Positions 1 to 6,495 of a stretch of 6,495 nt of DNA are shown here, piece by piece. The stretch comes from Anaerolineales bacterium (GTDB lineage: Bacteria; Chloroflexota; Anaerolineae; Anaerolineales; JABWBV01). The notes beneath the pieces are model-generated. The model was not told where the DNA came from. It worked only from the letters and a program-made list of their open reading frames with translations, and made no database searches. The translations under genes and the position numbers were made by a program. The stretch spans positions 1-6,495 of the forward strand of contig JALUWE010000525.1 in NCBI GenBank assembly GCA_027019845.1, in the 5' to 3' direction. How positions within the stretch are numbered: the first letter of the stretch is position 1; the number at the start of each line of letters is the position of its first letter.

Positions 1-386
1 GACAAACCGCCCCCCCAGCAGCAGACTCCCCCCAAAGCTCCATGCTCACCACCGTGCGCACACACTGGCCTGCCATCCGCGCCGCGGTTCGCAAAATCAA
101 CGGCGCAGCCGAAGGACTGCTCAACTCCTGCACCATCCTGGACGTCAAAGGAGACCGGCTGTACCTCGGCTTCGCCAGCGACGTACTCAAAAAGAAAATG
201 GAAGAACCCAACCGCCTGCAGGCTGCACAACAAGGCCTCCAACAAGTACTGGGCCAGAAACTGCAAATCCACTGCGTGATCGCCGCCCCCGGTCACAACA
301 TCCCCCCGGAAGTGGACGACCACGGCATGGTAGCCACCGCGGTGCGGCTGGGCGGAAAAATCGTAGACACCCAAAAAACCAACTGA
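1..386 (+). CDS. dnaX: DNA polymerase III subunit gamma/tau, C-terminal end (partial)
   Basis: The frame is open from the window edge to the TGA at 384-386, so the 5' part of the gene lies outside. The visible codons begin with a Pro/Ala/Ser/Gln-rich stretch (about 13 residues, a typical interdomain linker) followed by a compact region starting LTTVRTHWPAIRAAVRK and containing the hydrophobic strand RLYLGFASDVLKKKME. This resembles the C-terminal domain of bacterial DnaX proteins, which in tau contacts the polymerase. The ATPase and clamp-loader core are not visible. The assignment also rests on context: ebfC and recR follow at once, the conserved dnaX-ebfC-recR arrangement. The internal ATG at 42 is unlikely to be a real start because the frame is open upstream and lacks a ribosome site there. 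Family assignment from the tail alone is moderate; the neighbours raise it. Confidence 0.8.
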   Translation, partial: QTAPPAADSPQSSMLTTVRTHWPAIRAAVRKINGAAEGLLNSCTILDVKGDRLYLGFASDVLKKKMEEPNRLQAAQQGLQQVLGQKLQIHCVIAAPGHNIPPEVDDHGMVATAVRLGGKIVDTQKTN

Positions 387-391
387 AGGAG
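386..391 (+). promoter_or_regulatory. Shine-Dalgarno site of ebfC
   Basis: AAGGAG ends 7 bases before the ATG at 399, and its first base is the last base of the dnaX stop codon. This fixes the ebfC start and indicates translation from a dnaX-ebfC transcript. Confidence 0.8.
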
Positions 392-398
392 TAATCGA

Positions 399-749
399 AT
401 GGCAAAACGCAAACGACCTCGCGGCCCCATGGGCGCGGGCAACCCCAAAGGCATGATGCAACAACTCCAACAACTACAACAACAAATGCTGGAAGCCCAG
501 GAACAACTGGCACAAGAAACCGTCAGCGCCACCGCTGGCGGCGGCGTAGTAGAAGTCACCATCACCGGCGACCAGCGCTGCACCGCCATCAAAATCGCGC
601 CCGAGCTGCTCGAAGACGGCGACGCCGAAATGCTGCAAGACATGCTCATCTCCGCCTTCAACACCGCGCTCGAAAAATCGCGTGAGATGGCCGAACAACG
701 CCTCGGCCCCCTGGCAACCGGCCTGAGCGGCCTGGGTTTGAATTTGTGA
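399..749 (+). CDS. ebfC: YbaB/EbfC family nucleoid-associated protein
   Basis: A 116-residue protein, slightly longer than the usual 100-110 of this family of small dimeric DNA-binding proteins. A basic N-terminus (KRKRPRGP, residues 3-10) precedes a glutamine-rich helix starting at the MMQQLQQLQQQM segment (about residues 19-45). Then come the family's beta region (GGGVVEVTITGDQRCTAIKIAPELL) and a C-terminal helix (EMLQDMLISAFNTALEKSREM). The DNA-binding dimer is thought to influence nucleoid structure and, from its conserved position, recombination or replication. The start is set by a strong AAGGAG. It lies 12 bases after dnaX and 110 bases before recR, probably in one transcript. The long Gln-rich helix and basic head are the only mild oddities. 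Confidence 0.92.
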   Translation: MAKRKRPRGPMGAGNPKGMMQQLQQLQQQMLEAQEQLAQETVSATAGGGVVEVTITGDQRCTAIKIAPELLEDGDAEMLQDMLISAFNTALEKSREMAEQRLGPLATGLSGLGLNL

Positions 750-770
750 CGGTGGCAGGCCGAAGACCGT

Positions 771-797
771 GAATCGAGAATCGGGGCAGCCTCCCGA
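771..797 (+). repeat. 7-bp repeat pair and small hairpin in the ebfC-recR gap
   Basis: The 110-base gap between ebfC and recR contains GAATCGA (771-777) followed directly by GAATCGG (778-784). TCGGG (781-785) can pair with CCCGA (793-797) over a 7-base loop. There is no T-run, so it does not look like a terminator. Nearly the same 15 bases recur inside pyrC at 3811-3825. The rest of the gap shows no gene and no clear promoter. Confidence 0.5.
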
Positions 798-859
798 ATC
801 CCCACTCTCTCACGCTCGAATTACCCGCTTTCCCCCAACTCAAAAGTCGAACTCCCCCC

Positions 860-1462
860 ATGCTCCCTGAGCCGATCCAAAACCTGATCAACGCCCTCTC
901 GCGGCTGCCCGGCATCGGCCCGAAGACTGCCTCCCGCCTGACCTTCTACCTCTTGCGCGCCCCGGAAGAACTCTCGCTCGAACTATCCGCCGCGCTGAAA
1001 GCGTTGAAAGCCAACATCGCCTACTGCCCGCGGTGTTTCAACATCACCACCGCGGGCAGTGAGCTGTGCCAAATCTGCGCACACCCGCAACGCGACCCGG
1101 CTGTGATCTGCGTGGTAGAAGACGCGCTGGACGTGGTGGCGCTGGAGCGAACCGGGGGGTTTCAGGGACAATATCACGTCTTGCACGGCGTGCTCTCTCC
1201 CATCGAGGGGATCGGCCCTGAAGACCTGAAAATCGCCCCGCTGCTGGCGCGCATCCAGGCGGGAGGGGTGCGCGAAGTCATTCTGGCGACCAACCCCAGC
1301 ATGGAGGGGGACGCCACCGCCATGTACCTGCAAGGGCAGATTCGCCCGATGGGGGTTCGCGTGACGCGGCTGGCGCGCGGGCTGCCCGTCGGGGGCGATT
1401 TGGAATACGCAGACCAGCACACGCTCCTGCGCGCCCTGGCGGGGAGGCAGGAAATGGAATGA
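860..1462 (+). CDS. recR: Recombination mediator protein RecR
   Basis: A 200-residue protein, the standard RecR length. RecR acts with RecO (and RecF) to load RecA on single-stranded DNA coated with SSB. Domains in order: helix-hairpin-helix (about residues 8-28, SRLPGIGPKTASRLTFYLL); a four-cysteine zinc finger with C56, C59, C70 and C73; a Toprim domain from about residue 81 (VICVVEDALDVVALE; NPSMEGDATAMYL, with the acidic pair characteristic of Toprim folds); and the C-terminal segment TRLARGLPVGGDLEYADQ with Walker-like glycines. The ATG follows a run of six Cs and has no recognisable Shine-Dalgarno site, so initiation is weak or relies on another signal. It is the third gene of dnaX-ebfC-recR and converges with hom, leaving 79 bases between them. 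Confidence 0.97.
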   Translation: MLPEPIQNLINALSRLPGIGPKTASRLTFYLLRAPEELSLELSAALKALKANIAYCPRCFNITTAGSELCQICAHPQRDPAVICVVEDALDVVALERTGGFQGQYHVLHGVLSPIEGIGPEDLKIAPLLARIQAGGVREVILATNPSMEGDATAMYLQGQIRPMGVRVTRLARGLPVGGDLEYADQHTLLRALAGRQEME

Positions 1463-1478
1463 CCGGGGGAAGAATGAA

Positions 1479-1489
1479 CCGCTTAGCGG
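1479..1489 (+). terminator. Possible weak hairpin between convergent recR and hom
   Basis: CCGC-TTA-GCGG forms a 4-bp stem with a 3-base loop, 17 bases after the recR stop. No T-run follows on the + strand. For hom on the - strand a run of seven Ts (A-run at 1531-1537 on the + strand) lies just after its stop, but no stem precedes it. The 79-base gap also holds a direct repeat GTGCCACC (1495-1502 and 1513-1520). Its function as a terminator is uncertain. Confidence 0.3.
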
Positions 1490-1541
1490 GTCGTGTGCCA
1501 CCCCTTACTGCCGTGCCACCGTATTTCTCGAAAAAAACCAC

Positions 1542-2570
1542 CTACACTTTTCGCACCGCGTTCACAAAATCCGCCAGCAGGCCGTAAGCGGTGGTGTCCG
1601 GGCTGGGGTCTGCTTCGACGACCGAGAGCAGCCCGAGCACGTCACTCTCGAACTGCACGATGGAGGACGTGCCGCTGACGCCGTACAAGGGGGATTCCGG
1701 CCCCACCATTTCGGGTGCGACCCGCGCGGCGACGCGCCCCCCCTCCCACCGGGCCGAACACACCAGCTTCCAACGTTTGCCCTGCGCGGCCGCGCGGGCG
1801 ATGTCGTCCGGGGTCAAGTCGCGGATACCGGTGCGCTGCACCTGATCGGGTTTGAGAGGCGTGTCCATCAACACCGTCACCAGCGCGGCGACTTTGATGG
1901 CCGCGTCCCAGCCGTCCACGTCCCCGCTGGGGTCGGTCTCCGCGATGCCGATGGATTGCGCGTAGGCGACTGCCTGCTCGAAAGATTCGCCCGCCTCCAT
2001 GCGCGTCAGGATCAGGTTGGTGGTCGAGTTGAGCACCCCGCGGAAAGCGCGCAGCCGCGCGGCGGGCAGTGCCTCCCGGAAGAGCGAAAAGATCGGCGCG
2101 CCGTCCATCACCGTGGACTCGAACAAAAAGCGCACCCCGTTGGCCGCGGCCAGCTCGCGCAGCTCGCGGTAAGCGTGTACCACCGGCCCTTTGTTGGCCG
2201 TGACCGCGTGGATGCCCATCTCCAGCGCGGCGCGGATGTGGGTGATGGCGGGCTGGCCGTCTGCATAGCTGACCGGCGTGTTCTCGAACAGCACGTGCGC
2301 CTGGCTGCGGCGCAGAAAATCCGGGATGCCGGAGGGGGTACGGGGCGAGAGGGCCGCCAGGTCCCCGCCGGATTCGGCCAGTTCGAGAGCGCGCGGCAGG
2401 TCGATCCCATCCGGGTCAACCGCGGTGCCGTGCCGCCCCGTGGCGATACCGGTGACCGCGAAGCGGATGCCGTAGCGGGTTTGCAGTTCGTCTTGTTTGC
2501 GCAGCAACAGCCGCGCCAGCGCACGGCCTACGTTGCCAAAACCGATGAGTGCCAGGTTGTAGTGGGGCAT
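1542..2570 (-). CDS. hom: Homoserine dehydrogenase (short form, no ACT domain)
   Basis: A 342-residue protein that reduces aspartate semialdehyde to homoserine with NAD(P)H, at the branch point to threonine and methionine. The N-terminal Rossmann nucleotide loop GFGNVG (residues 10-15) starts directly after the first strand. TANKGP (124-129, K127) is the family's conserved nucleotide/substrate lysine motif. GVLNSTTN (178-185) corresponds to the G-x-x-N-G-T-x-N segment. AETDPSGDVDGWDAAIK (210-226) is the signature with the acidic residues and lysine of the active site. At 342 residues it lacks the C-terminal ACT regulatory domain of long enzymes, so the threonine feedback seen in those is not predicted here. 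Start: GGAG six bases before ATG. It is divergent from the FmdB gene and its 5' leader carries a 7-bp repeat array. Confidence 0.93.
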   Translation of the reverse strand: MPHYNLALIGFGNVGRALARLLLRKQDELQTRYGIRFAVTGIATGRHGTAVDPDGIDLPRALELAESGGDLAALSPRTPSGIPDFLRRSQAHVLFENTPVSYADGQPAITHIRAALEMGIHAVTANKGPVVHAYRELRELAAANGVRFLFESTVMDGAPIFSLFREALPAARLRAFRGVLNSTTNLILTRMEAGESFEQAVAYAQSIGIAETDPSGDVDGWDAAIKVAALVTVLMDTPLKPDQVQRTGIRDLTPDDIARAAAQGKRWKLVCSARWEGGRVAARVAPEMVGPESPLYGVSGTSSIVQFESDVLGLLSVVEADPSPDTTAYGLLADFVNAVRKV

Positions 2571-2579
2571 GGGGGTCTC

Positions 2580-2656
2580 CAGTGGTCAGTGGTCAGTGGT
2601 CAGTGTTCAGGGGTCAGTGTCCTCAGTGTTCCTCAGTGCGTTCAGTGTTCAGTGTT
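2580..2656 (+). repeat. 7-bp repeat array (CAGTGGT/CAGTGTT family) in hom leader
   Basis: CAGTGGT occurs three times in a row (2580-2600), followed by CAGTGTT, CAGGGGT and CAGTGTC in exact period 7 (to 2621). Two looser units with spacing 9-10 follow, then CAGTGTT twice (2643-2656). Read on the - strand, the ACCACTG array runs straight into the hom GGAG site. The same family lies upstream of pyrB in the same orientation relative to that gene. Confidence 0.9.
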
Positions 2657-2684
2657 TGGTCTTCCGTGCAAACTGAATTATAAT
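2656..2684 (+). promoter_or_regulatory. Sigma-70-type promoter for the FmdB gene
   Basis: A perfect -10 TATAAT (2679-2684) stands 17 bases after TTGGTC (2656-2661), a 3-of-6 match to the -35 consensus. It sits in a short AT-rich island within GC-rich DNA. Transcription would start near 2691, giving a leader of about 33 bases before the ATG at 2724. Prediction from sequence only. Confidence 0.65.
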
Positions 2685-2705
2685 TTCCATACGCACAGAA
2701 CACAA
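2677..2705 (-). promoter_or_regulatory. Divergent sigma-70-type promoter for hom
   Basis: ATTATAAT (2677-2684) is its own reverse complement, so the - strand also reads TATAAT (2682 to 2677). TTGTGT (- strand, 2705 to 2700) lies exactly 17 bases upstream of it. A start near 2670 would give hom a leader of about 100 bases that includes the repeat array. No other good -10 is seen upstream of hom. Confidence 0.5.
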
Positions 2706-2713
2706 ACACGAAT

Positions 2714-2718
2714 GGAGG
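2714..2718 (+). promoter_or_regulatory. Shine-Dalgarno site of the FmdB gene
   Basis: GGAGG lies 5 bases before the ATG at 2724. This decides between that start and the in-frame ATG at 2712, which overlaps the ribosome site itself and is therefore unlikely. Confidence 0.8.
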
Positions 2719-2723
2719 TTCCC

Positions 2724-3140
2724 ATGCCCAGGTATGGTTACCACTGTCAAAATTGCGGCAAGAAGTTCCGGAAATTTCTGACCTACGAAGAATACGGCAA
2801 GGTCGAAGTTCACTGCCCGTATTGCCAGAGCACGCGTCTCAAACGTCTGATCGACCGGGTGCGCTTCGCCAAATCCGAAGAAAGCCGGCTGGAAGCGCTC
2901 GAATCCACCTTCTCCGACCCCGCCGCGCTGGCCGGTCTGGAAGACGACCCGCAAGCCATGGGGCGCATGATGCGCATGATGAGCCGGGAAATGGGTGAAG
3001 ACCTGGGGCCGGAGTTCGAGGAGGTGGTCGAACGCCTGGAACGCGGCCAAAGCCCGGAGGAGATCGAGAAGGAACTGCCCGATCTGGGCGAGGAGTTAGG
3101 CAGCGGCCTGGGCGGTATGGATGACATCGAAGATTTCTGA
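2724..3140 (+). CDS. FmdB-family zinc-ribbon protein
   Basis: A 138-residue protein beginning MPRYGYHCQNCGKKF, the hallmark start of the FmdB putative regulatory family. C8, C11, C31 and C34 form two CxxC knuckles of a zinc ribbon. The middle part (RVRFAKSEESRLEAL) and a long acidic tail (about residues 70-138, rich in Glu, Asp, Gly and Met, with MMRMMSREMGEDLG) extend well past the zinc ribbon. The biochemical role of FmdB proteins is not settled; they are annotated as regulatory largely from one amidase operon. The longer open frame upstream is only antisense to hom; the GGAGG site and the homology begin at this ATG. The gene has its own promoter and terminator, so it appears monocistronic. 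Confidence 0.88.
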   Translation: MPRYGYHCQNCGKKFRKFLTYEEYGKVEVHCPYCQSTRLKRLIDRVRFAKSEESRLEALESTFSDPAALAGLEDDPQAMGRMMRMMSREMGEDLGPEFEEVVERLERGQSPEEIEKELPDLGEELGSGLGGMDDIEDF

Positions 3141-3143
3141 ACC

Positions 3144-3168
3144 GAGCCGTTAGCGGCTCTATTTTTTT
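3144..3168 (+). terminator. Intrinsic terminator of the FmdB gene
   Basis: GAGCCG (3144-3149), loop TTAG and CGGCTC (3154-3159) form a perfect 6-bp stem, followed by TA and seven Ts (3162-3168). It starts three bases after the FmdB stop codon. It separates this gene from the pyrimidine cluster. Confidence 0.88.
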
Positions 3169-3175
3169 GTCCCAT

Positions 3176-3216
3176 GTTGAAGGTGAGAACGGCGGAACCT
3201 TCAACCTGAAACCTGC
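3176..3216 (+). repeat. 9-bp inverted repeat and 7-bp repeats in the pyrC leader
   Basis: GTTGAAGGT (3176-3184) and ACCTTCAAC (3197-3205) form a perfect 9-bp stem with a 12-base loop. The right arm is also the start of three 7-bp units, AACCTTC, AACCTGA and AACCTGC (3196-3216). The structure lies between the FmdB terminator and the pyrC ATG. It could be a leader hairpin or simply two facing pieces of a 7-bp repeat family. No T-run follows, so it is not a standard terminator. Confidence 0.6.
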
Positions 3217-3229
3217 TGACCCGCACCCC

Positions 3230-4318
3230 ATGATTCAGCTCCCCGGCCTGATCGACATCCACACGCACCTGCGCGAACCCGGCGCCACCCACAAAGAAGA
3301 CTTCGATACGGGCACCGCCGCGGCCCTGGCAGGCGGCTTCACCGTGGTGCTGGCCATGCCCAACACCCAGCCGCCTCTGGTGAACGCGGCCGCGTTCAAC
3401 ACCGCGCTGCAAGCCGCCCGGCGGAAAGCGCGCTGCGACTACGGCCTCTACCTCGGCGCAACGCTGGACAACGCGGCCGAACTCCCCGCGCTGGCTCCCC
3501 GCGCCGCGGCCCTCAAACTCTACCTCGACGCCACCTACGGCCCGTTGCTGCTCGACGATACCCAGGCCTGGCGCGCCCACTTCACCCGCTGGCCGCCCAA
3601 CCGCCCCATCGTGGCCCACGCCGAACGCCAGACCCTGGCCGCGCTGCTCTTCATCGCCGCCCTCCACGACCGCCCGGTACACATCGCGCACGTGGCGCGG
3701 CGGGAAGAAATTCTGCTCATCCGCGCCGCCAAAGAGAAGGGGCTGCCCGTCACCTGCGAAGTCTGCCCGCATCATTTATTTTTGACGACGGAAGATGTTC
3801 AGGATAGCGGGAGTCGAGAATCGGGAATTCGAGGCTGGCTCTCCCCTTCCCGCGGCGAAGTGCGGCCGCGGCTGGCTTCGCCCGCGGACCGCGCCGCGCT
3901 CTGGGACAATCTCGATGTGATCGACTGCTTCGCCAGCGACCACGCGCCGCACCTGCTCTCGGAAAAAGACGGCCCCCACCCGCCCCCCGGATTCCCCGGC
4001 CTGGAGACCACCCTGCCCCTGCTGCTCACCGCGGTCCACGAAGGCCGCCTGACCCTGGAAGACGTGGTCGCCCGGCTGTACCACAACCCCCGCCGCATCT
4101 TCGGCCTGCCGGAGCAACCCGAAACCTGGATCGAAGTAGACCCCGACGCGGCTTACGAAATCCGCGGCGCAGACCAGTACACCCGCTGCGGCTGGACGCC
4201 CTTCGAAGGCTGGCGAGTGCGCGGCCGGCTGGCCCGCGTCGTGCTGCGCGGCCGGGATGCCTTCCGGGACGGAAAAGTGCTCGCCCCCCCCGGCAGCGGC
4301 AAAAACGTGCGTAACTAA
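3230..4318 (+). CDS. pyrC: Dihydroorotase, CAD-like
   Basis: A 362-residue zinc amidohydrolase that cyclises carbamoyl-aspartate to dihydroorotate. Metal ligands are visible: H11 and H13 in LIDIHTHLREPG; K96 (LKLYLD), the lysine expected to be carboxylated; H130 (IVAHAE); H154 (HIAHVAR); and D237 (FASDHAPH), the catalytic aspartate. T102-Y103 match the flexible substrate-loop Thr-Phe known from human CAD. From memory, the C-terminal part (HNPRRIFGLPEQ, WTPFEGWRVRG, VLAPPGSGKNVR) is strikingly like the CAD dihydroorotase domain. The ATG at 3230 is chosen because homology begins at LPGLIDIH; an in-frame TTG at 3167 lies in the FmdB terminator and its extension is leader repeat. No clear ribosome site is seen. 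Residues about 192-204 look like an inserted segment encoded by 7-bp repeats. The stop overlaps the repeat array before pyrB. Confidence 0.95.
   Translation: MIQLPGLIDIHTHLREPGATHKEDFDTGTAAALAGGFTVVLAMPNTQPPLVNAAAFNTALQAARRKARCDYGLYLGATLDNAAELPALAPRAAALKLYLDATYGPLLLDDTQAWRAHFTRWPPNRPIVAHAERQTLAALLFIAALHDRPVHIAHVARREEILLIRAAKEKGLPVTCEVCPHHLFLTTEDVQDSGSRESGIRGWLSPSRGEVRPRLASPADRAALWDNLDVIDCFASDHAPHLLSEKDGPHPPPGFPGLETTLPLLLTAVHEGRLTLEDVVARLYHNPRRIFGLPEQPETWIEVDPDAAYEIRGADQYTRCGWTPFEGWRVRGRLARVVLRGRDAFRDGKVLAPPGSGKNVRN
3811..3831 (+). repeat. 7-bp repeat segment inside the pyrC coding region
   Basis: GAGTCGA, GAATCGG and GAATTCG follow one another in period 7, covering roughly residues 194-201 of PyrC. 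The first 15 bases match the intergenic sequence at 771-785 at 14 positions. Compared with the remembered human CAD sequence, the stretch between HHLFL and GEVRP is about 11 residues longer here. Confidence 0.55.
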
Positions 4319-4352
4319 CCACTGAACACTGAATACTGACCACTGAATACTG
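4318..4352 (+). repeat. 7-bp repeat array (ACCACTG/AATACTG) in the pyrB leader
   Basis: Five units in exact period 7: ACCACTG, AACACTG, AATACTG, ACCACTG and AATACTG. The array begins on the last base of the pyrC stop codon and ends four bases before the pyrB GGAG. It is the reverse complement of the 2580-2656 family, so both arrays read the same way relative to the gene that follows. Confidence 0.9.
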
Positions 4353-4355
4353 AAC

Positions 4356-4359
4356 GGAG
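4356..4359 (+). promoter_or_regulatory. Shine-Dalgarno site of pyrB
   Basis: GGAG, then a six-base spacer of T and five Cs, then ATG. The hom start has the same layout: GGAG, A and five Cs, ATG. Confidence 0.7.
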
Positions 4360-4365
4360 TCCCCC

Positions 4366-5361
4366 ATGCCCCTCACCAAAACAAACGGCACAATCACCCC
4401 CTCCCCCCACCTGCCCTTCGGCGACCAGCAAACCGCGCCCTGGTACGGCAAAGACATTCTCTCGGTCAGCCAGTTCAGCCGCAGCGACCTGACCTACATC
4501 TTCGAAGTAGCCCACGAAATGCGCGAGATGGTCGCCCGCATCGGCGCGTTCGATTTGCTGAAAGGCAAAATCCTCGCCAACCTGTTCTACGAACCCTCCA
4601 CCCGCACCTCCTCCAGCTTCACCGCGGCCATGGAACGGCTCGGCGGCAGCGTGATCCCGATCAACGAAGTGCGCTACTCCTCGGTCTCCAAAGGCGAATC
4701 CCTGCCCGACACCGTGCGCACCCTGGAATGTTACGCCGACGTGATCGTGCTGCGCCATCCCGAAGTGGGCGCCTCCGCGCTGGCCGCCAAATACGCCCGC
4801 AAACCGATCATCAACGCAGGGGACGGCATCGGCGAACATCCCACCCAGGCACTGCTCGACCTGTTCACCATCTTCGAGGAACTCGGCACGGTGGACGGCC
4901 TGACCGTCACCATGCTGGGCGACCTGAAATACGGGCGCACCGTCCACTCCCTGGCGCGGCTGCTCTCCCTCTACGACGTGAAGATCAACTACGTCGCCCC
5001 CCCCATCGTCGCCATGCCCCGCGAGATCATCGCGGAAATCGACCGCAAAGGCATCCCCCAGGCCGAATTCACCACCCTCGACCGGCCGCTCCCCGAAACC
5101 GACGTGCTCTACGTCACCCGCATCCAGAAAGAGCGCTTCAGCGATCCGGACGAATACGAAAGCGTCAAAGGCAGCTACGTGATCACCCCCGCCACCCTGC
5201 AAGCCGCCAAACAAGACATGATCGTCATGCACCCCCTGCCCCGCGTCGGCGAGATCAGCATGGACGTGGACGACGACCCCCGCGCCGCCTACTTCCGCCA
5301 GATGGAATACGGCCTGTTCGTGCGCATGGCCCTGCTGGCGATGGTTTTAGGAAAAGCCTGA
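4366..5361 (+). CDS. pyrB: Aspartate carbamoyltransferase catalytic subunit, CAD-like
   Basis: A 331-residue enzyme that condenses carbamoyl phosphate and aspartate in de novo pyrimidine synthesis. Carbamoyl-phosphate loop: FYEPSTRTSSSF (S78-T79-R80-T81). The SVSKGES loop contributes K109 from the adjacent subunit. GEHPTQ (H158, Q161), GRTVHSL (R191), TRIQKERF (R252) and MHPLPR (L291, P292) are the other substrate-binding motifs, all intact. The C-terminal part (DDDPRAAYFRQMEYGLFVRMALLAMVLG) closely resembles the transcarbamoylase domain of animal CAD. About 25 extra N-terminal residues precede the usual start of the fold. It follows pyrC by 47 bases and precedes pyrF by 7, so the three are probably co-transcribed. 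No pyrI regulatory-chain gene is visible, so it may act as a bare trimer. Confidence 0.97.
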   Translation: MPLTKTNGTITPSPHLPFGDQQTAPWYGKDILSVSQFSRSDLTYIFEVAHEMREMVARIGAFDLLKGKILANLFYEPSTRTSSSFTAAMERLGGSVIPINEVRYSSVSKGESLPDTVRTLECYADVIVLRHPEVGASALAAKYARKPIINAGDGIGEHPTQALLDLFTIFEELGTVDGLTVTMLGDLKYGRTVHSLARLLSLYDVKINYVAPPIVAMPREIIAEIDRKGIPQAEFTTLDRPLPETDVLYVTRIQKERFSDPDEYESVKGSYVITPATLQAAKQDMIVMHPLPRVGEISMDVDDDPRAAYFRQMEYGLFVRMALLAMVLGKA

Positions 5362-5368
5362 TTCCACC

Positions 5369-6495
<1,127 letters not shown>

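Noticed and set aside
1495..1520. Direct repeat GTGCCACC as an att-like or operator site
   Set aside because: Only eight bases, 18 apart, between convergent genes, with no associated integrase or regulator.
2580..2656. CRISPR array
   Set aside because: Units are 7 bases with no spacers; far too short and contiguous.
1956..2723. Long + strand open frame continuing into the FmdB gene
   Set aside because: It is antisense to hom and to the repeat array; only the part from the ATG at 2724, with its own GGAGG site, matches a protein family.
3167..3229. Upstream TTG start for pyrC
   Set aside because: The TTG lies in the T-run of the FmdB terminator and the extra codons are leader repeat; homology begins at the ATG at 3230.
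2810..3775. 321-codon - strand open frame
   Set aside because: Antisense to the FmdB gene and pyrC and crossing the terminator; low-complexity translation typical of a GC-rich shadow frame.
4315..5232. 305-codon - strand open frame
   Set aside because: Antisense shadow of pyrB, rich in Gly, His and Val; no recognisable motif, while pyrB has all its catalytic motifs.

Overview
The window carries seven housekeeping-type genes plus the 3' end of an eighth, on GC-rich DNA with strongly C-ending codons. Protein types and the pervasive 7-bp repeats suggest a Chloroflexota (Anaerolineae-like) genome or MAG. This is an inference from recalled family resemblance, not a search result.

Left block (1-1462, + strand): the C-terminal end of dnaX (clamp-loader gamma/tau), ebfC (YbaB/EbfC nucleoid protein) and recR (recombination mediator). 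This is the classic dnaX-ebfC-recR order. A convergent gene, hom (homoserine dehydrogenase, - strand, 1542-2570), faces recR.

Middle (2571-3229): a short divergent control region holds a 7-bp repeat array and a palindromic ATTATAAT that can act as the -10 element for hom on one strand and for a small FmdB-type zinc-ribbon gene (2724-3140) on the other. The FmdB gene ends in a clear intrinsic terminator.

Right block (3230-6495, + strand): a pyrimidine biosynthesis cluster pyrC-pyrB-pyrF. PyrB makes carbamoyl-aspartate, PyrC closes it to dihydroorotate, and PyrF decarboxylates OMP to UMP. PyrC and PyrB both look like the dihydroorotase and aspartate transcarbamoylase domains of animal CAD, and occur in the same order. 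The pyrF frame has no stop codon and runs off the window end.

The unusual content is a layer of short non-coding-style repeats spread through the window. Arrays of 7-bp units sit in most gene junctions. Similar material also lies in frame inside two enzymes: a short piece in a PyrC loop, and about 61 codons in a PyrF loop that include a hairpin element. More copies replace the expected end of pyrF and lead into a 50-base C run that would encode 16 prolines. Two hairpin copies differ at only two of 51 positions, and those two bases pair with each other. This looks like a structure-constrained palindromic element that tolerates residence inside coding sequence, comparable in concept to Rickettsia palindromic elements. 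The open frame through the repeats also raises the possibility of a PyrF-PyrE fusion continuing beyond the window.
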